Source: JAVKSL01 sp039583695
GTDB lineage: Bacteria; Actinomycetota; Acidimicrobiia; Acidimicrobiales; JAJPHD01
Direction of reading: 5' to 3'
DNA: 21,171 bases
Assembly: GCA_039583695.1 (NCBI GenBank)
Contig: JAVKSL010000051.1
Location: forward strand, 1 to 21,171
Every line of letters begins with the position of its first letter. Within the stretch, counting starts at the first letter, position 1. Made by a program: the position numbers and the translations under genes. A model generated the notes under the pieces. It was not told the DNA's origin, searched no databases, and was given only the letters and a program-made list of their open reading frames with translations. Below, piece after piece: positions 14,617 through 20,825 of this stretch.

Positions 14617-15234
14617 TCAGGCGCCGACCCGGGTGGCTGAGCGGTCGATGACCTGGTCGATGAACCCGTAATCCTTGGCCTCGTCAGCGGTGAACCAACG
14701 GTCGCGATCCGAGTCTGCCTCGATCCGTTCAAGTGGCTGGCCGGTATGAAAGGCAATCCGCTCCGCCATCATCCGCTTGAGATAGACGATCTGCTCCGCT
14801 TGAATCGCGATGTCCGACGCCTGGCCCTGCATCTGGCCCGATGGCTGGTGCATGAGGATCCGGGAGTGCGGCAGCGCGTAGCGCTTGCCCGGCGCTCCCG
14901 AGCAGAGCAGGAACTGGCCCATCGACGCAGCCAGACCCACGCAGATCGTGGCGACGTCGCAGCGCACGTACTGCATGGTGTCGTAGATGGCCAGACCGTC
15001 GGTGACCGAGCCACCTGGGGAGTTGATGTACAGCGAGATGTCCCGTTCGGGCTCCTCGGACTCCAACAGGATGAGCTGGGCGCAGATCAAGTTGGCCGAG
15101 TTGTGATCCACCTGGGTACCAAGGAATACGATGCGCTCCTTGAGCAGGCGCTGGTAGACGTCGGGAGACCGATCGCCAGGGCCGGCCTGGGCCAGGACCT
15201 GAGAGGGATTGGCGGGAAGCGGTGCGCCGGGCAT
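14617..15234 (-). CDS. clpP: ATP-dependent Clp protease proteolytic subunit
   Basis: Serine protease subunit that forms a barrel and degrades proteins fed by Clp ATPases, including tmRNA-tagged ones. 205 residues. The catalytic triad is Ser104 (GLAASMGQFL), His129 (LMHQPSG) and Asp178 (SDRDRW), at the same spacing as in E. coli ClpP. LYINSPGGSVTDGLAIYDTM is intact. The ATG at 15234, behind GGGGAC, is chosen because a longer frame would run across the tRNA gene. It heads the minus-strand train, 37 nt before MT-B. Actinobacteria often have a clpP1-clpP2-clpX operon. Neither a second clpP nor clpX is next to it here. Confidence 0.94.
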   Translation of the reverse strand: MPGAPLPANPSQVLAQAGPGDRSPDVYQRLLKERIVFLGTQVDHNSANLICAQLILLESEEPERDISLYINSPGGSVTDGLAIYDTMQYVRCDVATICVGLAASMGQFLLCSGAPGKRYALPHSRILMHQPSGQMQGQASDIAIQAEQIVYLKRMMAERIAFHTGQPLERIEADSDRDRWFTADEAKDYGFIDQVIDRSATRVGA

Positions 15235-15301
15235 GTCCCCAACGATAGTCGCCTGACCTAGAACGACCAATAGCCCCGCTACCCTGAATGGCGCTGTGCC
15301 C

Positions 15302-15383
15302 GCGGGCGTGGCGGAACTGGCAGACGCGCCGGGCTTAGGTCCCGGTCCCTTCGGGGATGGGAGTTCGAGTCTCCCCGCCCGCA
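15302..15383 (+). tRNA. tRNA-Leu (anticodon UAG)
   Basis: Acceptor stem GCGGGCG pairs with CGCCCGC, with discriminator A at 15383. The D-arm region is TGGCGGAACTGGCAGACGC. The anticodon arm CCGGG-CTTAGGT-CCCGG gives anticodon UAG, reading CUA and related Leu codons. The long variable arm TCCCTTCGGGGAT and T-arm GGGAG-TTCGAGT-CTCCC are typical of class II Leu tRNAs. The CCA is not encoded (genome reads ACCC). The esterase start codon follows after 5 nt. Confidence 0.96.
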
Positions 15384-15388
15384 CCCTG

Positions 15389-16288
15389 ATGGCTACAAGA
15401 GACGACCTCCAGGCCGATCAGATCGAGGTCTCCGGCGTCCGGCGCAGCTTTCTGATCGCCCAGTGCCCCGAGCGCGACGCTCCGCTGCTTCTCGTGCTGC
15501 ACGGCACCGGCAGCGAGGGCCGCCATATTGCCGGGGTGACCGGACTGGCGACGCGCGGTCCGGCCGCGGGCTTCGTGACCGTCTTTCCGGACGGATTGGG
15601 CAAGGTCTGGGACGGCGGGCGGGCACTAGTCGGACGTGAGGGCGTCGACGACTCTGCGTTCCTGGTCGCGCTGGTCAAGCGACTCGTTGCTGACGGCGTG
15701 GCCCGGGTTGGGGTCCTGTTCGTTGCCGGCATGTCCAACGGAGCGTTCTTCGCCGAGCACCTGGCCCGGCACGCGGTGCTGCCTGTGAGCGGCCTCGTCC
15801 TGGTGGCAGGCACTGCTACCGAGGACAGCCGCCAGGCGATGGTGAGGCCAGCCCGCCGGGCGGCCGTGCTGTGCTTCGAGGGCACTGCCGATCCCGTGGT
15901 GCCTTACGATGGCGGCGCCATCGGGGCGAACGGCCCATTTGGGCGGGTCCTCACCCGGCTGGCCGCCAGGCGAGGCGAGGAGGGCGAGAGCCGCCTGGGC
16001 GTCGCCGCCGAGACCGTCGCTGCCGACTGGGCGTCGACCAACTGCGGGATCGCCTCTGTCCACACAGTTGCGAGACTCGCCGGGGAGCTCCCGGTGACCC
16101 GGCTCTGCTGGGCAGCGCCCGGCTGTCCCCCCGTGGTGCTGTATCGAGTGGAAGGCGGGGGCCACACCTGGCCAGGCGGGACTCAGTACCTTCCAGCAGA
16201 TCTCATCGGTCCGGTCGCCCACCACCTCGACGCAACCGGCATCCTCCTCGACTTCGCGCTCCAACAGATCACCCCACCCAGACCCTGA
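15389..16288 (+). CDS. LpqC / PHB-depolymerase-type serine esterase
   Basis: 299-residue alpha/beta hydrolase. LLLVLHGTGSEG forms the oxyanion-hole strand, Ser116 in GMSNGAF is the nucleophile, Asp168 in FEGTADPVVPYDGG the acid and His259 in VEGGGHTWPGG the base. This spacing is typical of the esterase/depolymerase group that includes polyhydroxybutyrate depolymerases, feruloyl esterases and mycobacterial LpqC. Unlike most of that group it has no visible signal peptide or lipobox, so it may be cytoplasmic or the start may be wrong. The ATG lies 5 nt after the tRNA. A longer frame would read through the tRNA. No Shine-Dalgarno sequence is possible outside the tRNA itself. The 3' end runs into the 13-bp repeats. 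The natural substrate is unknown. Confidence 0.85.
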   Translation: MATRDDLQADQIEVSGVRRSFLIAQCPERDAPLLLVLHGTGSEGRHIAGVTGLATRGPAAGFVTVFPDGLGKVWDGGRALVGREGVDDSAFLVALVKRLVADGVARVGVLFVAGMSNGAFFAEHLARHAVLPVSGLVLVAGTATEDSRQAMVRPARRAAVLCFEGTADPVVPYDGGAIGANGPFGRVLTRLAARRGEEGESRLGVAAETVAADWASTNCGIASVHTVARLAGELPVTRLCWAAPGCPPVVLYRVEGGGHTWPGGTQYLPADLIGPVAHHLDATGILLDFALQQITPPRP

Positions 16289-16354
16289 GCCCAGACCCTG
16301 AGCCCAGACCCTGAGCCCAGGCCTTGTGCCCAGGCCTTGTGCCCAGGCCTTGTG
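16277..16354. repeat. array of six 13-bp tandem repeats in two variants
   Basis: Three copies of CCCAGACCCTGAG (16277-16315) are followed directly by three copies of CCCAGGCCTTGTG (16316-16354). The variants share CCCAG, CC, TG and the final G, so they descend from one unit. The array begins in the last codons of the esterase gene and ends in the promoter region of the lipoprotein gene. There are no spacers, so it is not CRISPR. Confidence 0.95.
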
Positions 16355-16378
16355 CCTGATCACGGCCCCACATATGCT
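16350..16378 (+). promoter_or_regulatory. candidate leaderless promoter of the His-rich lipoprotein gene
   Basis: TTGTGC (16350-16355), the end of the last 13-bp repeat, could be the -35 box. After 17 nt, TATGCT (16373-16378) fits a -10 box. A start site six bases later falls on the A of the ATG at 16385. No ribosome-binding site precedes that ATG, which agrees with a leaderless mRNA, a common form in actinobacteria. Confidence 0.45.
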
Positions 16379-16384
16379 CGGCGC

Positions 16385-17041
16385 ATGGTAAAGGCGCCCA
16401 GATGGGCACGGGCGACGGTGCTCGCCTCAGCGATCGCAATCGGGCTCTCCGCCTGCGGCGGCACCTCGACGACCAGTTCGACGACCACGACCGCCTCCAC
16501 CTCCACCGGAGCCCCCAACCCGACACTGCCGGCGAGCCCGACCGTGCTCGCACCGGCCGGGGACGCCGCGAAGCACCACCCAGTAGACGGGATATCCTGC
16601 CAGATCACCGAGAAGCTGCTTTTCCACATCCACGCCCACCTGGCCGTGTTCGTGAACGGCCAGCAGCGCTACATCCCCTACGGGATCGGGATCGGGCCAC
16701 CGCTGGAGCTCTCGCCGACCGGCGGCGTGACCGGGGGCCCGTTCGTGGTCGGAGGCTCGTGTTTCTCCTGGCTACACACCCACGACATGTCGGGCATCAT
16801 CCACATCGAGTCACCAGTGGTCCGCACCTACACTCTGGGCAACTTCTTCGACATCTGGGGGGAGCCCCTCGGCCCGGATCAGGTGGGGCCGGCAAAGGGC
16901 CCTGTCCGGGCCTTCTTGAACGGCAAGCCCTATACCGGCGCGGTGCGCTCGATCCCCCTGTCGGCCCACAACGTGATCCAGCTCGACGTGGGAGCTCCGG
17001 CGGTAGCCCCCCAGCCATTCAGCTTCCCCGCCGGATATTGA
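16385..17041 (+). CDS. His-rich lipoprotein of unknown function
   Basis: 218 residues. A signal peptide with basic start (VKAPRWARA) and hydrophobic core ends in lipobox LSAC, with Cys24 as the lipidated residue. A Ser/Thr/Pro-rich linker (25-58) precedes a compact domain. The domain is marked by HIHAHLAVFVNGQ (His81, 83, 85), a central CFSWLHTHDMSGIIHIESP (His131, 133, 140), and TYTLGNFFDIWGEPL. The clustered histidines look like a metal site, probably outside the membrane. Cys72 and Cys126 may form a disulfide. I recall this His pattern in many uncharacterised bacterial proteins but know no assigned function. It faces the GNAT gene convergently, 4 nt apart. Confidence 0.82.
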   Translation: MVKAPRWARATVLASAIAIGLSACGGTSTTSSTTTTASTSTGAPNPTLPASPTVLAPAGDAAKHHPVDGISCQITEKLLFHIHAHLAVFVNGQQRYIPYGIGIGPPLELSPTGGVTGGPFVVGGSCFSWLHTHDMSGIIHIESPVVRTYTLGNFFDIWGEPLGPDQVGPAKGPVRAFLNGKPYTGAVRSIPLSAHNVIQLDVGAPAVAPQPFSFPAGY

Positions 17042-17045
17042 CCCC

Positions 17046-18068
17046 CTACAAGTGATCGAGGTCTCCCCACGCAACTGACCAGGTGAGCAACGTGGGGTCC
17101 GGCGCCCCAAGAGCGTTGGGAACCACGCCGAAGTACTGGGGGTGCGGCTCCAACCGGCGAGGCAGCCGGTGAAATCCAGCCGTCCTGCTGAGTCGGTCGA
17201 CGGCGCTCCCGGCCAGGGTGACCATGGCAGCCCCGTCCACCTGAGCACCGTCCACGACCGCCCCGACCAGGCCCCGTGCTGCTGCGGCGTCGGCGGCCAG
17301 AAGCTCGAGCACGTACGCAAAGCGGCCGCCGAACGCGTCGACCTTCCTGGTCACCGCGGCTCCCGTCAGCCTCCCGGCCGATCTGGTCTCGTAGTATTGA
17401 TACGGCCGGTCCGGGTTCCTGGCGTAGCGCCACGCCCACCAGGCCGCGTCACGGATGACCCCACTCTCCCGATCGCGCGCGGCGCATCGCTCCCACAGCT
17501 CGTCCACCCCGCTTGGCACCCCCTCGCAGCGCTCACCCACCGAGCGCCGAGACACCCGGAACGCCACGGCCCTACCCACCCGGGCCGCCAGCCGGGGTAC
17601 GTGGAATCGCCGAGCCATCCACTCGTCTGACAGCGCCAGGACGTTTACCCGGAGGCGTGCCAGCTCCTTCCAGCCAGCGCGGGTGATTCCCTTGTACGAC
17701 GCGGTGCTTGGGTATGCGAGCGTGTAGGTCATCCCGTGACGCCCGAGGTCGTCGTACAGCGCCCTCGACAGGGGGCTGAACAACCGCCGTCCCTGGTGAG
17801 ATCGTGCGACCGCGGCGTCGATACCCAGCGCGGCGAGGTCCCGCCGCCCGCCCAGCAGCACGGGCACAGGCACCCCCGTGTACACCGCGACCACCCGGCC
17901 CTCGTCCTCGTATACCACGGTCCTGGAGCCACCGAACGGATTGTCCCAGTACTGCCACGCGGTCATCTCGGGGCGCGACTTGGGATTGTCGGGAAAGGCG
18001 TCGGCCAGCACGGCGCGGATCGCGGCGTCCTCTTCGTGGCCGGCTTCACGGAATATGCCCTCGTTCAA
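17046..18068 (-). CDS. GNAT-family N-acetyltransferase
   Basis: 340 residues. The first half looks like a GNAT domain: FREAGHEEDAAIRAVLADAF, strand AVYTGVPVPVLLGG, LAALGIDAAVARSHQGRRLFSPL (the acetyl-CoA loop is a modified R/Q-x-x-G-x-G/A, here SHQGRR), then YTLAYPSTASYKGITRAGWK. The second half resembles a second GNAT-like or SCP-like domain, seen in two-domain acetyltransferases such as the Eis type. The start is TTG at 18068, preceded by GGAGG four bases upstream. The nearby ATG is out of frame and hits a stop at once, which supports TTG. It is divergent from the sigma factor gene, with 130 bp between the start codons. Substrate unknown. Confidence 0.78.
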   Translation of the reverse strand: MNEGIFREAGHEEDAAIRAVLADAFPDNPKSRPEMTAWQYWDNPFGGSRTVVYEDEGRVVAVYTGVPVPVLLGGRRDLAALGIDAAVARSHQGRRLFSPLSRALYDDLGRHGMTYTLAYPSTASYKGITRAGWKELARLRVNVLALSDEWMARRFHVPRLAARVGRAVAFRVSRRSVGERCEGVPSGVDELWERCAARDRESGVIRDAAWWAWRYARNPDRPYQYYETRSAGRLTGAAVTRKVDAFGGRFAYVLELLAADAAAARGLVGAVVDGAQVDGAAMVTLAGSAVDRLSRTAGFHRLPRRLEPHPQYFGVVPNALGAPDPTLLTWSVAWGDLDHL

Positions 18069-18198
18069 ACAGCCTCCATGCCCACTTGGGCTTCCCGGTG
18101 CCCTTGGCCTACCACTCCTTCGGAACCAGGAAGACCCTACTTTCCGGCCATGCTAGGGCAACCCCCGAGTGAGCTGGGGCGTCAGTAGGATCGTGGTG

Positions 18199-18789
18199 AT
18201 GACCAGGAGCCGGGTGGCGGGCATTGGAGCAGCCGGGACGCTGACCGTGCCCAGCGCGGAGGACCTGCTGGTCAAGTGCTTCGAGCGGGACTACAGCTCG
18301 CTCCAGCGCATCGCTTATCTGATGCTCGGGGACCGGGACCTGGCTGAGGACGTGGTGCAGGAGGTGTTCCTGCGGACCTTCTCCGGCTGGCACCGGCTGC
18401 GCGAGCCGGAGAGCGCCGGCGCCTACCTGCGGGCCGGGGTGGTCAACATGTGTCGCTCCCGGATCCGGCGTCGCTACGTGGAGCAGAGGGCGAACACCGC
18501 AATAGCCCGCCCTGAGGCCACCGGGAACGACCAGACCGGCGATGCCGGTGCCGCGACCTGGCTGGCCTCCGCGGTGCTCGAGGCAGTCCGGGCGCTACCC
18601 CCACGCCAACGGGCCGCCATCGTGCTGCGCTACTACGCGGACCTTTCGGAGGCCGAGATGGCCGCGGCCCTGCACTGCGCTCCGGGCACGGTCAAGTCCC
18701 AGCTGTCCAAGGCGCGCGCCACTCTCGCCAACCGCCTGGCAGGGTTAGCCGGCGAGCAGCGCGGCGCAATCCAGCCAGAGGAGGCTTGA
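18199..18789 (+). CDS. ECF-family RNA polymerase sigma factor (SigE-like)
   Basis: 196 residues from the ATG at 18199. GTG at 18169 is an alternative that adds ten residues of unlikely coding character. Region 2 has FERDYSSLQRIAYLMLGDRD followed by LAEDVVQEVFLRTF. Region 4 has LPPRQRAAIVLRYYADLSEA, then MAAALHCAPGTVKSQLSKAR, a clear helix-turn-helix. There is no region 1.1 or 3, as usual for ECF sigma factors. The group resembles the SigE-like factors common in actinobacteria. The following gene encodes a membrane protein whose ribosome-binding site lies in this gene's last codons, so the pair is probably co-translated as sigma factor and partner. Target promoters are unknown. Confidence 0.92.
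   Translation: MTRSRVAGIGAAGTLTVPSAEDLLVKCFERDYSSLQRIAYLMLGDRDLAEDVVQEVFLRTFSGWHRLREPESAGAYLRAGVVNMCRSRIRRRYVEQRANTAIARPEATGNDQTGDAGAATWLASAVLEAVRALPPRQRAAIVLRYYADLSEAEMAAALHCAPGTVKSQLSKARATLANRLAGLAGEQRGAIQPEEA
18779..18784 (+). promoter_or_regulatory. ribosome-binding site deciding the sigma-partner start
   Basis: AGGAGG lies inside the last codons of the sigma gene. It is 7 nt from the GTG at 18792 but only 1 nt from the TTG at 18786, which overlaps the sigma stop. GTG is therefore the better start. Confidence 0.7.
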
Positions 18790-18791
18790 GC

Positions 18792-19625
18792 GTGCCCGAT
18801 CCGCTCGACGACCGCCTGCGCAGAGCTATGCACGACGGCGCCCGGGGTGTGCATCCGGCCAGGCCAACCAGCGAGACCCGCACGGATCTGCTCGCTGGCG
18901 TGGCCCGGCGTCGCCGCCGGCACCAGCGCCGCGTGGGTGCCGCGGTCGGGACCCTCACGGTGGCGGCGGCCCTGGGCGGGGTCGCCGCGGCCGTCACGCT
19001 CGGCGGCCAAGTCCCGACTACAACCGAAGTGGCCGCGGGGGCCCCGTCCAGCGCGTCGCACCCTGGGCCACGCTTGGCCAAGACCCCTACAACTGGTCGC
19101 CAGAGCCTGTCACCCGGCCAGCCGTCGGGCGGAGCCCTGGCGGGCTCATCTACCTATGGCAGTGCCTCACCACACAGCACCACCTCATCGCCGCCCTCGA
19201 CAACGGTGGCATCTTCGGGGACATCGGGCACCGCCGTCGCGCTCCCGTCGCCGACCGTCCAGCTGGGCCCGCCGCCGTCCACCACGACCACGACGATCAC
19301 CGCGGTCCCGGGTACGCAGACGGTGGTCACCCAAGCCGAAGCGGGCACGACGGTCGATCTACGGGTTGGCCAGACCCTAGCGGTGAACCTAACCGGCTCG
19401 ACGGGTTTCCCCTGGGCCGAGCCGACCAGCGCCAACCCGGCCGTGGTGATCCTTGTCTCTGGCACGACCGATCCCACCACCGGTGACGCTAACGGCGTCT
19501 TCCGGGCGGTAGGCGTCGGTCAGACGACGATCTCCGCCACCCAGAACCCCACGTGCGTCAAGGCCCACCCGATGTGCGCCATCCCCAGCCGCTACTGGAG
19601 CTTCAAGGTCGACGTGACCGGCTAG
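18792..19625 (+). CDS. putative membrane-anchored sigma-factor partner with chagasin-like domain
   Basis: 277 residues. A short cytoplasmic part (1-47) ends in a basic stretch RRRRRHQRR. One membrane span (about 48-71, VGAAVGTLTVAAALGGVAAAV) leads to a long Ser/Thr/Pro/Gly-rich stalk (75-170). A C-terminal domain (about 180-277) contains VDLRVGQTLAVNLTGSTGFPW, FRAVGVGQTTISAT and PSRYWSFKVDV. The GSTGFPW loop and the late aromatic RYW match, by eye, the loops of chagasin-type (I42) cysteine-protease inhibitors. Two cysteines lie in NPTCVKAHPMCAIP. Position after an ECF sigma gene suggests an anti-sigma factor, but the short cytoplasmic part has no zinc-binding HXXXCXXC motif. Anti-sigma function is inferred from context. 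Confidence 0.7.
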   Translation: MPDPLDDRLRRAMHDGARGVHPARPTSETRTDLLAGVARRRRRHQRRVGAAVGTLTVAAALGGVAAAVTLGGQVPTTTEVAAGAPSSASHPGPRLAKTPTTGRQSLSPGQPSGGALAGSSTYGSASPHSTTSSPPSTTVASSGTSGTAVALPSPTVQLGPPPSTTTTTITAVPGTQTVVTQAEAGTTVDLRVGQTLAVNLTGSTGFPWAEPTSANPAVVILVSGTTDPTTGDANGVFRAVGVGQTTISATQNPTCVKAHPMCAIPSRYWSFKVDVTG

Positions 19626-19646
19626 CAGGCAACGCGCCCTCAAGCG

Positions 19647-20048
19647 TCAACCGCTGCCACCCCCACGGTCCAGCTCTTTGCGCCGGGCCAGCTGCCGACG
19701 CCTGCCAGCGGAACTACCCGCTGAGGCCAATGCCCGGGCCTGGTCGGCCAGCGCCAGCTCGGCCAGGTAGCGGTTGTAGGCCCACAGGCGCTCGGCCTCG
19801 GCGTGCTCCTCCTCCGGCGTCGGGGGCGGCACCGCCAACCAGCTGTCGGGCGAGACCCTCCAGCCGGGGCGGCCCTTGGCCTCACGTAGCAGCCTGCGCC
19901 ACATGAACACCGAGTAGCCCCCGAAGAACGGCCACTCCAACACATAGACCCACGACAACCCGTTGCCCCCCAGCGCCCTGCCCACCTGCCACCACGTAGC
20001 CACGGCACAACCGGACACCAGCACCAGCGCCAGCAGGTGCACCGACAC
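19647..20048 (-). CDS. small membrane protein, conserved in actinobacteria
   Basis: 133 residues from a GTG at 20048. The residues upstream of it in the open frame overlap the DUF3039-like gene and look non-coding. Two hydrophobic segments, LLALVLVSGCAVATWWQVGR and WVYVLEWPFFGGYSVFMWRRL, are followed by a charged tail with PPPTPEEEHAEAERLWAYNRYLAELA. The pattern WWQ.GRA..GN..SW.Y.LEWP.F is one I recall in uncharacterised actinobacterial membrane proteins. No function is known to me. The exact start is uncertain: a second GTG lies two codons downstream. It follows the DUF3039-like gene by 65 nt on the same strand. Confidence 0.62.
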   Translation of the reverse strand: MSVHLLALVLVSGCAVATWWQVGRALGGNGLSWVYVLEWPFFGGYSVFMWRRLLREAKGRPGWRVSPDSWLAVPPPTPEEEHAEAERLWAYNRYLAELALADQARALASAGSSAGRRRQLARRKELDRGGGSG

Positions 20049-20113
20049 GTGGTGGCGCGCGACCCAACTCCCCGGGGCGCCCGCCCGCCTCGGTCGACCG
20101 CCCGCCCCGGCGC

Positions 20114-20359
20114 TCAGCCGGTCGGGACCTTCCATCCCCGGGACGCGGCAACCTCTTTGCACGTAGCGCACACGGGGTAGCGCTTGGGGTCCCTGGAGGG
20201 AACCCACACCTTCCCGCAGAGCGCAGTGCACGGCTTGCCGGTGATAATTGCCTCGGTGATGGCCGAAGCTGGTACGACGATGTGGGCCATCCGGTCGTGG
20301 TCACCCTCGTCGTCCAAGACCGGACGGATCCCCTCGAGCACCTCGGGTGTGGCTTGCAT
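20114..20359 (-). CDS. DUF3039-like Cys4 protein
   Basis: 81 residues. KPCTALCGK (Cys44, Cys48) and YPVCATCKEV (Cys64, Cys67) form a likely four-cysteine zinc site separated by about 15 residues (VWVPSRDPKR between). The segment HIVVPASAITEAIITGKPC precedes it. This matches my memory of actinobacterial DUF3039 proteins, which have no established role. The ATG at 20359 follows GGGGGTC, a usable ribosome-binding site. Upstream codons in the same frame belong to the neighbour's end and are excluded. It lies 10 nt after the secreted-protein gene, so they probably share a transcript. Confidence 0.8.
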   Translation of the reverse strand: MQATPEVLEGIRPVLDDEGDHDRMAHIVVPASAITEAIITGKPCTALCGKVWVPSRDPKRYPVCATCKEVAASRGWKVPTG

Positions 20360-20369
20360 GACCCCCAGA

Positions 20370-20825
20370 CTAGCCGGCCGCCGTAGCCGGCGTCGGGGCC
20401 GCTCTGGGGGCTTGGCCCACCACCCGCAGGAGGGCACCGTCACGCTCGACGACGAGCACCCGGTCGCCAGAGGCCAGGCTGGCCTCGGGGATGTGCCCGA
20501 ACTTGGTGGTGGCGGTGATCTGGGCGCTCACTGCCACGCCGTCCGGGCGAGTCAGATGGATGTCACCGCCTGAGATCCCGGTGAAGGTCCCCCGCTCGAA
20601 GACGAAGGTGTGGGTGATGTGACCCCTGCCCTCCACGATCACCTGTGCGTAGATTGCATGGCTCAGCAGCCGATGATGGCATGGCTTGGCCGTGCAGGGC
20701 TTGGCCTTCGCAGGCTTTGCCTCCGAAGGAGCGGACGACCCGGTTGTTGCGGCGTATGCCACCCCACCGAGGCCGAGCGATCCCACGACGGCGCCAACTG
20801 CAATTGCTTTGTGGATGCGTCTCAT
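20370..20825 (-). CDS. secreted protein with Lys/Cys-rich linker, DUF5666-like
   Basis: 151 residues. RRIHKAIAVGAVVGSLGLGG followed by VAYAATTG is a good Sec signal peptide, with cleavage probably after AYA near residue 25. A linker with KAKPCTAKPCHHR (two cysteines, two histidines) precedes a beta-rich domain: VERGTF-like FERGTFTGISGGDIHL, RPDGVAVSAQITATTKF, LASGDRVLVVERDGALLRVV. This layout resembles small secreted DUF5666-type proteins with an OB-like repeat, a resemblance by eye only. A longer frame to 20855 is possible, but ATG at 20825 starts exactly at the signal peptide. Function unknown. Confidence 0.72.
   Translation of the reverse strand: MRRIHKAIAVGAVVGSLGLGGVAYAATTGSSAPSEAKPAKAKPCTAKPCHHRLLSHAIYAQVIVEGRGHITHTFVFERGTFTGISGGDIHLTRPDGVAVSAQITATTKFGHIPEASLASGDRVLVVERDGALLRVVGQAPRAAPTPATAAG

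Noticed and set aside
14580..14756. Longer MT-B start at 14756
   Set aside because: It overlaps the clpP 3' end in another frame and looks like a shadow of it. The GTG at 14579 lies after the clpP stop.
15235..15384. Longer ClpP start (255 residues)
   Set aside because: The extra frame crosses the tRNA-Leu gene antisense and has no ClpP similarity. The ATG at 15234 has a ribosome-binding site and gives normal length.
15296..15388. Esterase start upstream at 15296
   Set aside because: It would translate the whole tRNA-Leu gene.
16277..16354. CRISPR array
   Set aside because: Units are contiguous 13-mers with no spacers, and there are no cas genes. It is a tandem repeat.
18122..18150. ECF autoregulatory promoter (GGAACC at 18122-18127) upstream of the sigma gene
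   Set aside because: The -35-like GGAACC has no CGTC-type -10 box at 15-17 nt. CGGCCA is a poor match.
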